A DNA stretch of 64,000 nucleotides, from positions 248,001-312,000 of the forward strand of contig PTFA01000404.1 in the NCBI GenBank assembly GCA_003342895.1, given 5' to 3'. This DNA is from Casuarius casuarius (Eukaryota; Chordata; Aves; Casuariiformes; Casuariidae). This document shows positions 35,031-47,400 of this stretch, one piece after another. The notes beneath the pieces were generated by a model. It searched no databases. It was given only the letters and a program-made list of their open reading frames with translations, and was not told where the DNA came from. Position numbers and translations under genes: made by a program. How positions within the stretch are numbered: the stretch's first letter is position 1; the number at the start of each line of letters is the position of its first letter.

Positions 35031-35840
35031 ACATATATGGTCAATGTAACCTATCCTCCATCCGTAATTCTCCCTCTGGGGCTGATCAGAATGTGCAGAA
35101 TGGTGGCACAGATTTGCAGTTGATGTGCTGATAGTAGGCTCTCTAACCAGTGTACGGGGATATGAACCTTGTCTCCATGCAGTTGGGGAGGTAAGGCTGG
35201 CCCAATGCCAGTATGACCTCTGTGATGTTGTCAGTGCAATGGCTCATGGGCAGCCAGTCTAGTAGATGACCTGGGAGACCTCCAGCCTGGACTCCAAATT
35301 TGTTGCCTCGCAATCAGCATCAAAATAGTAAGGCTCTGCAATGCAATGGAGACCCTCTTCTCCACAGGCATTGGCACCCAGAATGTGATAATCTGGCACA
35401 TGGTGGCAGGCATTAACTCCCTGTGTAGAACCTTGAAGGTGACCCTCTTTGTATCAAAATTCGTCACTTCCTTCTGGTTTTCCCAGGTGCACAACACAAT
35501 TTGACCCTTGGAAGAGGAGAGTCACTTATTTACCCTTCAGCAGCTCACTTGTCCCCTTCCTGAAGAAAGACTGGTCCAGTACTTTCTAGATGCTTCTTGA
35601 GCAGAAAGTACTGAATGCAGTAGCAGCAAAGGAAGAAACAGCAGCTAGAATGGCAGCAGCATCAGTCAGGTGGCCAGTCAGATGCCAGAGAGAGTAGGCT
35701 GGGCCCTGCTTTTGAAGTGTGCAATGAGTAGTATGGATGTGAGTCACTCCAGGCCTCTGAACCATGGAAACAAAGATCATTTCCTGGAATGGATCACCAG
35801 GACAATAGAAAGTTACATGGAGCAATTGCAAGAACAGTAG
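35030..35840 (-). pseudogene. degenerate PIF/Harbinger (HARBI1-like) transposase
   Basis: The best frame (35231-35497) encodes RVTFKVLHRELMPA and PMPVEKRVSIALQSL, matching the N-terminal part of HARBI1-like nucleases (ATFxxLxxELxPxL, LPVEKRVAIALWxL). Downstream on the minus strand (toward 35050) broken frames hold PNCM and ISPRGRITD fragments that recall the PNCxGAIDGTH and VDxxGRFTD blocks. The 35586-35831 segment may be the more N-terminal part. Stops and frameshifts throughout, so it is inactive. Terminal inverted repeats were not identified. Confidence 0.7.
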
Positions 35841-36255
35841 TTTAACTGTTACATATGGTATGAATTATAACATTCTAATAGTTTACCAAAACTAAATTAA
35901 GAATATTTTTTGTTAGCAATTTGGTGACATGATCTGTGTCCAACTCTATAACTGCATAAACAACTTGTACTATTAGGATGGTACTGTAGCCTGTTAATAA
36001 TTGGACATCAGTATATTATGACATAATTCCACTAAATGTGGAACCAATCTATTGTGTTGAAACAACCACAGCATAGATAATAGCTATCATTCTTGTTTAA
36101 AGCATTCTTCACATTTACTATTTCTTTTTTAAATTGCAGTCTAAGGATTGTACTGCAAGAGGTTAACGAATCCTGTAGCCTGATGCAAGGATGCTGTGGC
36201 TCTGTTTTCCTGAGGGCCAACCAGTAGCAATGCATACTCCCAATTGACATGTACG

Positions 36256-36490
36256 GAAATACACAAAAACACACACACTCAGAATACACACGCACACAGC
36301 CAGCCACACAGACCAACACACGCAGAAAACAGTACTTTACCAGCACACACATAAACACACAGCACTCATATAAACCTAAACAGCACAGATGGCCTGATCC
36401 CATTCCTCATCTCTGGCAAAGAAATATACACAAACATACACAGACACACACACACACACACATACACACACACACACAAATATATGCATA
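36256..36490. repeat. imperfect (CA)n microsatellite
   Basis: Two CA-rich blocks (about 36256-36360 and 36421-36490) inside the U5-like part of LTR copy B. ORFs reading His-Thr or Cys-Val repeats here are artefacts of the repeat. Confidence 0.9.
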
Positions 36491-36514
36491 TATACACATC
36501 TGCACACAATATGG

Positions 36515-36860
36515 ATCACTCCAGTAGCTGGCCTTAGACATTCAACCTGTTCAGTAGCTGGCCCTAGATCTCTTGTTCTCCCCAGCTGCTGGGACTGCAA
36601 TATATTACTCCTTGAGATTTGCAGCCCCATTCCAGGTGCTGGTACTCAGACATCTTCTTGTTACAAACATACATATACAAACGGATCTCTCCAGCAGTTG
36701 GCCCAACTGAGGCCTTTTGTCTCTTCAATAGCCAACTCTCAGACCCCTGCTTTCTGTAGTAGCTAGCTTGAACCAAAGGTCCTTCCAGTAGCCTACTCTC
36801 AGACTCCTTGTCTCTCTGGTATCTGGTCCCGAAACCTATGGTGTCTCTGGTTGGTGGTTC
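36515..36860. repeat. degenerate minisatellite inside LTR copy B
   Basis: Repeated units of about 35-50 bases around a core like CCAGTAGCTGGCC followed by an AGAC/CTC segment, at least eight recognisable. Copies A and C have only about three or four equivalents, so the number of units varies between LTR copies. Confidence 0.65.
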
Positions 36861-37678
36861 CCAGACATCTTACCCTACTTACTCGCTATTCCATCTTGAA
36901 TTTCACTAGCAAAATAGATACATATTCATCCATGCACATACAATTGAAGTTCCCTAAGGAAATACACACAAAATAAGCCCAGTCTCTCCGGTGCTGGCAA
37001 CGAGACCTATAGGCCACTATAAATAGCTAATATTACTGGCAATTAGACCTCTCAAACACATGTACATACACATATACACATAATAGAAATCACACTCACT
37101 CAAAAAAATATTTAAGAGCAGTATTTAAAAAGATAGACTGTGGTGATCATGTGAGGGGCTCAATCAGACAAATGCATTGGCAAGCCACGTGTTTACACTC
37201 AGCCATCTCCTCTTATCCTCTTTCCCACATATTTTTTCTCATGCTTGTTCCTCCCAATCCACCGTGATACCTCCTTTTCTCCACCTTTGGTCCTTCCTCC
37301 AAACACCCCTATAGCAAGTCTCACAGATTCCCACAACCCACTTAAAACAGCCCATAGTAAGTTTTGCACTCTTTAAAAGATGCTCTTCCACCTGCCTCCC
37401 ATAATGAATCCTATAGCCCTGTAGGCAGTAACCCCCTTCAGACTTCAAGGCATTCCAGGGAGAGAGTTTCTGTGGTTGGCTGATGTCCCTGGATTTCACA
37501 CCTCAGTCAATGGGCCAGCTGTCCTCCTTTGATAGCCCTAAGACTAGCCCATTCAGGGTGCTCCGTTTTCACTGATTTGGCTAATGGGGTAGCTCTGCCT
37601 GTCATTGTTCCTCTTAAAAACTCACGAAGCCTTTGTGTTTATGGTGATTAGCCTTCAGTCCCATAACCTAACATGTAG

Positions 37679-40551
37679 GAATTCAGCAGTGCAATAAATA
37701 ATGAATGTTCAATTCTATGATGTATTTTCTGTACTCCTTATAAGATAATTGTTCAGCTAAAATAGCATAATAATTTTCAAGTGCTTTGTCTACCCTGTTT
37801 AAATGTTTCTCTAAAGCTTTAGCCACAGTAATTTGATGTGCATTTTAAATACTTTGGATTTTCTGTTGCTGCCACCAGAAGCTTTAACTTTGCTGTCCCT
37901 TTTTTTTTATACTTGCTCTTGGAGTACTGTAATGTTTGACAGACTAGTGGAAAACTAGCAAAAGAAGCAAACCACAGAAGACTGTACAAAGAATTATTAC
38001 CTCTAAAGCAGGATTATAATGCCTGGGCAATCACAGAATCCATTGTAGTATTTTTAAATTCAAGCTAGACAAAGAAACGATCTTACAGAATATATTTTAA
38101 AATTGCTCTCCCAAAAACCTCCCACCTCTCCTATTTTACTACTGACAGCAATTTGTATGTCTTCATTTCTGAAAATGCTTTCTGCTCTTTCCTCAATGTT
38201 TTATCCTAGATAAAACATCCTTCCTGAATCTTTTAACTAAACTCCAATCTGTCTACTCACTCAGAAGAGCTTACAATTGTACTTCTTACATGTGGAAAGT
38301 GTTTGAATCCACTCCATTTAGCAAGTAGAATAGAATTTTCAAAGCATGCACATGCCATGTGGGAACAAGAGTCTGACTCCATTATTTTAACACTTGTGCC
38401 CTTTCTCTCATACTTGTACGTGTTGTACATGTCCAGATCTTCTAATTCTAAATGCCAGATTTTCATGTAAATTCCTCAGGAGAATTCTGTGTTTTTGCAG
38501 AAGAGTAGAGTGAAATGGACCAGTGGAGCACTTCAGTAACATAATTTTCAAATGTCCCGTTCATATCTCCCTGCAACATCATGATTCTAATTTCAGAGAC
38601 AAAACAAGCATGGAGTGAAAATTATAATGCTTAAAAGTCTCCACACAGAGAAGAAAACACAAAACCCTTCTATACAACAACCACTTTAATACATCCGATT
38701 AACATGAGGAGCTGACATGAGTCCACAGTATAAGCACATCCATTTTGTTTCTTGATGTAATAGAATCCATGGTAAGTTTTTCCCATAAACTCAAAAGTGA
38801 TGTATCAGAAAATTGTGCAATTCAGGGAGAGATTTAGGTATCGGATCCAAAATAAAAATATAGATACGTGAAGGGGAACATTAACAGAAATTAGACACGT
38901 GAGCTCAAAAACTGCAGTACTAAAAACACCAGTTCAGCTGTTGCATAACCTTAGACATATCTGTATTTCATGGTGTTGGGATGTCACAGCATCTGATCTG
39001 CTGCCTCTACTTCTGCCAATGCTAGGGAAAGCACTTCAGCTCCCCAGTGACCATGGAAGTCAGACAGACACAATGGAAGAAAAGGGAAGAAAATGCCGGA
39101 ATCTCTCTTGGCTAAGTGAAAGAGTATATAGATAGTCTCCCACCTAGAGTACTCTTTACCTTGACTGAGGTGCCTTTTCAAGGTAGAGAGACTCCTATTC
39201 TTCTTGGTAATGTCCTTGTCAAATCATTTCCTGAAATTAAGATGCCTCTTTGTCATGAGAGATGAGTGAGGGACCCTAAATCTTTTTCTTACACTTTATA
39301 GTAGTTAGGACATTTATTTGAAAGGTGGGACGCTGGGCCAAATTCTCTTCCAGCCAGAGTGAACTTGGCCACCAAACCATTAAGTCGTTCTTCTTTTAAA
39401 AAGAGGGAGGAGTGCTAAGGCTGACAGCTTAGAACAGACAAGAACTCCAACTGTAGTCTCAAAGAGAATGAGGCCAGAACCTGGGAAAGCCTACTATTAT
39501 GTTAAACCAAAGATTAGTAGAACTAATATACAAATGAAAGGCCAGGAAGCAAAGGAGTCTGTGCTGCAAAGATGGATCTGAGTGATGGTCAAGTTAAGGC
39601 TGGAGCACAGTGAGTGGATAAAAACAGGACTGGAAGTGGGCCATCAGCAGTCAATGCAAAGAAACAACACTGTACTTCAGCTCCACATTATGACACAGTG
39701 ATCAGCAAGAACAAAATGTGAGCTTGCTTCACCAATTACTTGACAGGAACGAACTGCCAATCAGTGTCATCCCTGCCTTTCTCTGAAGCTGGATTTGGTG
39801 TGTTTAGTCTACTGTATCCTTTTGTTTTATTAAGAAAAAATGGAACATACAGTAGCTAGGCTCTAAATGTCTTTCTGTGGGTCTGGTACTCCCAATGAGA
39901 ATGCTTGCCAAACAGATGGACAAATGACGGAAGTGGAAGATTGTTAACTGCAGCATGTTGGGCTGGACATGCTCAAGGCCAATGCCAAGAGGCTTAGGAT
40001 CCTCAAACAAGTTTAAGAAGTTTTAGGAGTTTATGTATAAAATTTAGTTCATTGTACTGTTTCTGAAAATGTCTTATATTTCATACTCTCTCTGATATTG
40101 AAATGATCTTTCCCATCACCCCAAAGAAGTTTTCCATGAATGAGAAGCAGAGAGGGCCATCGGATCTAATGCTAGTATGAGAGAAAACATACACATTTGA
40201 AAGTCCTCTCCATCTTTATACATAAATTCAGAGTGATCTGTGAAAATTGGAGTATAACACAATCTTAAAAATGCATCTGAGCCCTTTAAATGCAAATCCT
40301 TTCTCTGAACTGAAAAGACAGTAATTGAGTCTCTATCCAATTTGCATGCTTAGAGAATGCAGCTGGGCTATTAATCATCAAACAAATGTAAAATAATAAA
40401 TCACTTATTACGAGACTTCTTCCTCTGAGATAAATAGGTGAGCATCCACATATAACAGCTACTTGGGATTGGCATTTTCCTGCATATATTTCAGGACCTT
40501 TCAGGAGCCCATGAAAAGCTCGGTAAAAATTGTGAGTTCTTCAGAGTTGCT
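37679..40551. other. intergenic, nothing recognised
   Basis: AT-rich sequence between LTR copy B and the taste-receptor ORF. No exon or repeat family identified. Confidence 0.5.
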
Positions 40552-41487
40552 ATGCCCACTTCATTTTCTCTTATTTTTCTCATAATTGCTATAATTGAAT
40601 CCGTGGCAGGACTTCTAGGAAATGGAACTATCTTGGCTGTCAGTTCAACTAGCTGGGTGAGGAGCAAAATATTGTCCTCCTATGACATGATTATGATCTT
40701 TCTGAGTTTATCCAGGTTCTGTTTGCAGTCCTGGATGATGCTGGATTTGTTCCTAAGTTTGGTCTACCCAGCTTCCTATTACGTGGAAAATTTGTTTGTA
40801 ACTTTCAAGACAGTTTTTATGTTCCTGAACTACTCCAGCCTCTGGTTTGCTGCCTGGCTTAGCGTCTTCTATTGTACCAAGATTGCCACTTTTACTCAGT
40901 CTTTCTTCATCCGTCTGAAGAAAAGAATTTCCAGTCTTGTGCCCTGGATGCTGATAACATCATCTCTTTTTTCCTTTGCAACATGTCTTCCTTTCTCCTG
41001 GGATATCTACAATGTGCACAACAACTTCACTACTCCTTTAACTGTGACAAACTCTTCGGAAAGGAGAGCCACAATGAAAATTAGTTTCTTTTCATTGATT
41101 CTTCTCTGTAATGCTGGTATAGCCTTGCCTTTGATAGTGTTTGTTGTTTCAAGTATCCTGCTGATTAGGTCTCTGTGGAGACACATGAGACAGATGCAAA
41201 ATAATGCAACTGGCTTCAGAGATCCCTGCTTAGAGGCCCACATGGGTGCCATAAAGTCAGTCTTCTCCTTCCTCATCCTGTATGTTACATATTTTATTGC
41301 TTTGGTTCTCATTTTATCCAATATGTTCTTACCTTTCAGCATCTGGGAAGCCATATGTGTAGCTGTAATGGCTGCCTGTCCTGCAGGACACTCTATGATC
41401 TTAATGTGGAGAAATCCCAAATTTCGAGAGCTGCCTGCTAGGATTTTGCACCACACAAACTGTCAAATGAGACCTAGATCCATGTAA
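40552..41487 (+). CDS. TAS2R40: bitter taste receptor type 2, TAS2R40-like, intact single exon
   Basis: A 311-residue, intronless seven-TM receptor, normal length for TAS2Rs. These Gustducin-coupled GPCRs detect bitter compounds in taste and other epithelia. Seen in order: TM1 with GLLGNGTI, TM2 ending in the FLSLSRFCLQ block, TM3 FLNYSSLWFAAWLSVFYC (91-108, the TAS2R hallmark), an extracellular loop 2 with sequons NFT (158) and NSS (167), TM5 with Pro193, intracellular loop 3 NNATGFRDPCLEAHMGAIKS (217-236), which is close to human TAS2R40 NATGSRDP, and TM7 PAGHSMILMWRNPKFRE (277-293). The position next to KEL also fits TAS2R40. The start chosen is the first in-frame ATG with TM1 directly after; its context is weak. 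An upstream ATG at 40511 is out of frame. No stop or frameshift, so it is likely functional. Confidence 0.92.
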   Translation: MPTSFSLIFLIIAIIESVAGLLGNGTILAVSSTSWVRSKILSSYDMIMIFLSLSRFCLQSWMMLDLFLSLVYPASYYVENLFVTFKTVFMFLNYSSLWFAAWLSVFYCTKIATFTQSFFIRLKKRISSLVPWMLITSSLFSFATCLPFSWDIYNVHNNFTTPLTVTNSSERRATMKISFFSLILLCNAGIALPLIVFVVSSILLIRSLWRHMRQMQNNATGFRDPCLEAHMGAIKSVFSFLILYVTYFIALVLILSNMFLPFSIWEAICVAVMAACPAGHSMILMWRNPKFRELPARILHHTNCQMRPRSM

Positions 41488-44400
41488 AAGGTCATGGGCT
41501 AGCCTGGGCTTTCTAGTTTAGAACCACATGAACTAAATCAAAGTCACTGGAGGTATAAAATAATAGAAGCATGAATGAGTAGATTATGGCCTGGATCTGG
41601 AATCACAAAGATGCTAAGAATGTAGGATTTTGCTTTATCTTAATATGATCCTTGTAATGAAGATTTCTGTGAGTTTTCTCCTATTTTAAAAGATGATTGC
41701 CTGTACAGGCACATAATTATGGATGCTAAGACCCAAGGATTCAGGAATTTCTTCATGACTGCTGTATCATTTTCAAGTGCTTGGATATATTTGTTGATTC
41801 TGGAAGCATCTTTAAGGTCTCAGTGTGATTCAGTAAAGATGACAAAGCTGTGTCTTTTTTTTGGTGCAGCAATTCCCTCAGCTTTAGAAATAAATTAGAC
41901 TCTCCTGGACAAATCACAGATTTCAGCAGAGTCTAAAACTCAGTATATTATTGTTATGTTAGGACTGGAATTTTGTTATCCTTTTCAGTTGCAATGTGAG
42001 TTTATATTTTCTTAAGGTGATCCTCACTGAAATCTGTTTTTATATATGGTCTTTTGGAATGTTCAGAAGTCTGCTTGAGCCCTGCATTGATTAGCATTGG
42101 ACTAAGATCTTTTTAATTTATAATAACTGGTTTCGATGTTGCCACAGTCAATCTGTTTGAACCAATTTATGTGTATTTAATCTGAGTTTAGGCTGGAATG
42201 TGATTTTTTTTATTATTTTAAAGTACGAGAGTAAAGATTTTTATATACTAGAGTCTTTCTTCCCCTTATGACATCAACTGTTGTATAGGTGCCTGAAGTG
42301 TACTGCAGGCATTTAACAGAGTTGGTGAAAATCCAGGGCATGGCAATGATACCATTTTTAGGGAAGCATCTGTGACAAGCTGTGGTTCCCAGCTAACCAC
42401 CATCAAACACAGATGTTGGGAGGTTTATTCCATCCTCTGTGCCCTCCATGGTGGCCCCTTGCTGGCCTTAGGGAAAGAACCTCAGGTCTCTCTTGACCAC
42501 AGAAACAAGTGAGACGTAGTTTGGTCAACCCATAAAACAGGTACTTTGGCTGGCTCCAGGCTGAGTTACATGGCTGTTCCAGAGGGACTTCCTGAACAGT
42601 CTGTATCACATGATTGTTTTGCCTTATATTCCTTTTTCCCCTCTTTCCTCCTTTGCAAATAAAAAACCTAACCCCATTCCTTAGGAGACATGAGATTTGA
42701 AAGAGATTCCTGTGTTGTTTTTCAGACTCTTTTAACTGGTCTTCCCTCCACAGCTTTATTTGCATGTGGAGTTAAACGAAAAAGTTACCTGTGCATCAAC
42801 ATACGTTCTGAAACCTTAGTGGGAAAGTGGACAGAAATACTGGAAGGGAACATACAAGTTCTACCTTCTAGTACACCTTTCTTTCTATTACTGGGCTAAC
42901 TGATACGTCATTAATAAATTCTATGTAAAATACGTGTTGTCTAGAAATTGTCCTAAATCCTTGGTGTTCTATTCAACAAGTCATTAAGCAAGCTTGATAA
43001 ACATTTGTTCTGGGAGGAAAAAAAAATAGTCTTGTAGTGGTAACAAAATAGTTACCAGAGTCTATGATTCTTTGAAATCATCCATCTTATCTGGTAGTAG
43101 GTATTTTTCTTTCTTTGCTCTCCCTAGATAAGGTTTGTTTGCAAGCCAGAAGTCACGGGTTTGATCCCCCCCCATCTTGGACTTACCAGTGTTCCTAACC
43201 AGTTTGCAACCTGAAGAAAGTATGAAAATCATCTTATCAAATCCTTCTAAAATGTCCAACTATTTCCAGATATACCTATGCTACCTAGGAACACTCTCAG
43301 CTCTGTTTAAAATCTGTAGGGTAAATCAAATCAGCAAACAAGCAAAGTTCACAGCTCATTCTCTTCTGACACTAGCAGAATGTGATGATAAATCCTGTTG
43401 TCTTGTAGCTTGTTTCCACTGGGAATTCAGAAAAAATACAAGATCTTCTAGGAAGTTGCTTGAATGCAGTATAGAACAGAGATGCCAACATTTGAAACAA
43501 AGTTTTTTTCAGTACACAGACTTTTTGGGATTTCTGTAAGTTACCAGTTTAATCAAAAGCCTTTCTTTTTGCATGAAGAGTTACTGAATAACTAATTCCT
43601 CCTAAGCTACTATATGATGTGATTTCAGTTCCCTGAAGAAGTAGTATTATAAAATTACAACATTATGAATGTATTTTAATAAGGTATATTGTAAGCCTTT
43701 GGATTCCTTTGTAGAAAACACACAAAAAATTACTTCTGTTATACTACATGGGACTATGGACTATGGGATACTGATGAACTTGTACTTGGTAGGCTTTGAT
43801 CAAAATGGATAAGAAAAGGAGTCAAAAATCAGAACCTCAATATCAATATATTTAAATAGCCTGCAAATTACTAGTAAATCATAACATCCTTCATAATGAT
43901 GGAAAATCAATAATTTAGTAATTCAGATAAAAAAGGGCAACAACAGGATACTTGCCGGGTACCACCCACACATTTCCTAAAAGAACCAGGAACAGAGTCA
44001 GGCATCCTGACCTTCAAACTTAAGCATAAACTGGATGAACACAGCTGACTCCTGCATCTGCTGAGGATTAAAAGCCTTGTGAACACCCCTCATTTGTTTT
44101 CTAAGTCACATTCTGGCCTGGTCACCCATTCTGGTCACATTTTCAAAGTAATGAACAGTAATTTGATTATAGTCATTAGCTCAGGGCAATAAATGCAAAG
44201 ATGTGCTAGGTAATTGACAGGTTGCTATACGATCCTTCTCTGATTTGCATACCCCTAAGCACAGTTGGACCTTTCATAACTGAAATGCTGGAAAACATGC
44301 TAGGGAGTCTATTTTCGATGGTGTCCATCAAAACATGAATTTAAAAAACAGGAAAGCCTATCATGAATTACTTTTACTAGTGCACAGATACAGCCCCTTC

Positions 44401-47400
44401 CTCACACACCTTCTTGAAAGGAACACTAATATGCACATGTACATACCAACACCCACGTATCCTGTACAATAGTGCTTTATACCTCTGAAGGCAGGGCTTC
44501 AACATTAGACAGGATAGCTAATTTAAACAAAAATATGTTTCTTTTAAAAAAGTCATGGTTTTCTCCATTACACTTCATTTTCTCCCATGTTCATGTGGTT
44601 TAATTTGTGTGGATATGGAAATGCAACTTTTACCCATGCATAAAATAGTATTTCTGATACAGCAGGCTGTAGGAATCTTACACAAGCTGTTTTGTTGTTT
44701 ATTTAGGCCAACTCGTTTGAGCTCTCTTTGCACCCATCTTCTCACTGTTTACTTAACGAAAGAAACCTCTTATAACAGTATCTTTGTTGCATGAAGTGGA
44801 ATTAAAATGATGATCCCAACAATTAGCATTTATTTTTTTTCCTCTACTCAAAGGAACCCTGCCTTTCTTTTTTGCAACCTGGAATGCTATTGCTAGGCTC
44901 AGAGAGCAAAAAAATGTGATTTCTATTATCTTCAGGTTGTTACAAATATATGTGTTGAAAGAATTTAAAGTATAGTGTAGACAAAAGTTCCAGTTCATAA
45001 TGATAATATATATGTTTTTCTGGAAGCCTAGGAGCTGTTAACATCATTTCCTCTGAGAACGCAAAGAATTTCTGGCAAATTGAATTTTCATCAAAATGCA
45101 GTTTGTTGAAACAGAAACACAATAAAGGTGCATCTACAATATGTATGATATTCGTATGGATTCCTTGATCATTTATTTTGAAGGAAAAAAATAAAGAACT
45201 GAGTAGAAAACCTGATCTTTCCCATTAAAAATGTTCATTTTAACAAAACTCAGCTTCCAGAGTGTGTGTGTGTGTGTGTGCGCACGCACGTGTGTGCGTG
45301 TGTGTGTATGTGTGAGAGAGAAAAGTTGTCCTGAAAGTAATTTTTTTGGTCAAACCCTTTGTCTGCAGAAAGTGCTTTTGTGAGGCTTCTAAATTTAAGC
45401 TTCTTCATTCATATATAGACACTCCGGTTTGAAAAGCTGAAGTGACATATATCAGCCTTAATAATACAAGGGGAATTAGCTACCAAATTTTTTTCTGACA
45501 TAGTTTGAATAAACCCTGAGAAGATCCCATGCATAAGAAAGAGGCACGAAGCAATTCACACATATAAAAGTGGGGAAAGAGATGATAAGGAAAACACGAG
45601 ATGCATATGAAGTACAGGAAAGAGGCAGCAAAGGGGTCAGAGAACAACTGAAGGAAAAAAATAGAGTGAGATATGACTAGTTATGAGCACAAGTGACCAG
45701 AAATCCAAAGGGAATTAACTAACTGGGGGACCTGCTGCTTTCCTTGGCATGAAGGAGGGAGTCACCATATTAATCCCCTGTAATCTTTTCAACATCTGAA
45801 TACATGCTTCTTCCCTCTTTTTTGTAGGAAGTCACCAAATTTCTTAGCTCCTGTTTCCAGGGTTTGGATGGGCAGGATCATCAAAATCTTCACTGCCTGA
45901 CACTTTCCTTCCAACCAGAGGCAGGATCATAAGGACACTATGTCAGTTCTCAAGGGATTGGTTCTTTTATGGCAAACCCGGCTCATCAAGAAAAGGAGCA
46001 GAGAGGAGCAGCATGTCCATAGGCGTTCCAGTTGCTGGAAAAGCAATATAGCTTTTCTAAAGAAGCAAAAAACAGGAGGAGGACAGTGAATTATAGAAAT
46101 TTTTCAAACACCTCTGGACTTCATCTGCACATTTGAAAAAGGATTAAAAGACTGTCTTTTCGAGGAATTCACGGTTTTTTGTTTGACATTTTTTAGCAGA
46201 GTAACTTAATCTTATAGTTGCACCATAAACAAGGGAGGTTTTTGTACATTCCTATGCTCATTAAACACAAATGAGTCTTAAGAGTTAAGTGGGTGACTTG
46301 AAGCTCCATCTACACTCTTGTACTTGCCTAATATTTTAGGATGAATAACTGAGTGCAAGATAATCTTTTAAATTATTCTGAAACTACTTTGTATGGGAAT
46401 CATATAATTGTATAATTATTGGTACTGGTATTTTACTTTCACATTATATTTATATATAGTTTCGTACACTTCAATAATTTCATAATTTCATAAGTTTGAA
46501 TAATTTTAACTTCCATATTTGTGGGGAAAACCTTTTTATGATTAAATAAAAACTTCTGTAAACTCTGCTTAATCCTGTGACTTTTTTTCATCAAACAACA
46601 CTGTGTTATTGATTGAAGTGCTCTGCATTTCATATCCAAACTTACATGCATACGGTATCTATGTGGATTTTTTTACAGACTATTTGTACAAATTTTCCAA
46701 ACAAAAGTGTCTTCGATTTTGAATTCTGAAAACAATATGACTATTGTAGCTGCTCTTTTGGCTGGTGTTGTTCTTCTCTACTATTGGATTCATCAAAACA
46801 CTCGTGAGCTGTATGTAGTATGTGCTTGTTCTGTGTCCACAACAGGAATTCAGAGATACCAAGGTTACAGATACTTTGAACAGCTAAATATTTAGAGGAA
46901 GACTGCAGAGGAATTAACTTGAGAAACAGTATCATGTCTCATGTACGTGCATCGTTACATAAGCAGGTTTGCTGTTCTTCAGGGGTAACTTTTTATCTTT
47001 CACTGAAATGAATTTGTTAAAACTCCCAGGTGCCCATATCTCTAACAAGAAGAAATATAGGACCTTGGGCTCACACATGCAAATGATGTGATTGTGATCT
47101 GTTCCCCTGGTTATTGTTGCACTGTCTTGTGTCTTAGTGACTTGCCAGCAATAACTCAGCCTAAGCAATGGTACTGTTAAATACAAAGATAAGTCATTGT
47201 CACTCTGTCAGGAGCAACAACTGTATTTTCTTCAAGTCAGAAGAGGACTTAACCCTTAGTGTTTTCCTGCTATAATGTGTTGTAAGAAAGCCAGATTCTA
47301 AATGGAGGTCCAAAAAACACAGGAAGAAACTTGTAAAATTCACTAGATCTCTCATTGTTTATCTTTGAAGTTTGTTGGTGCCTCAAGTTTCAGTTCTGCA

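Larger units (their letters stand above)
36154..37673 (-). mobile_element. solo LTR, copy B, inverted relative to copy A
   Basis: Reads TGTTAGG...TTGCA on the minus strand, 1.52 kb, with flanks CTACA (37674-37678) and GTACA (36149-36153), a 4-of-5 match for a 5-bp target duplication. Its first 531 bases (37143-37673) are almost identical to copy A. The rest aligns only at a rough, by-eye 70-75%. The extra length comes from expanded degenerate repeats and CA runs. No internal retroviral genes. Confidence 0.75.

Noticed and set aside
36249..36630. ORFs rich in His-Thr or Cys-Val on both strands
   Set aside because: Translations of CA/GT microsatellites in LTR copy B.
40511..40551. Upstream ATG before the taste-receptor ORF
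   Set aside because: Out of frame with the receptor; the ATG at 40552 starts directly before TM1.
43141..43180. Possible tRNA or tRNA-SINE B box (GGGTTTGATCCC)
   Set aside because: No matching A box at the right distance, no cloverleaf, and a poly-C run follows.
46707..46895. 62-codon ORF with a hydrophobic stretch (VAALLAGVVLLYYWI)
   Set aside because: It resembles a membrane anchor, but no flanking exons, promoter or family match were found; likely chance.
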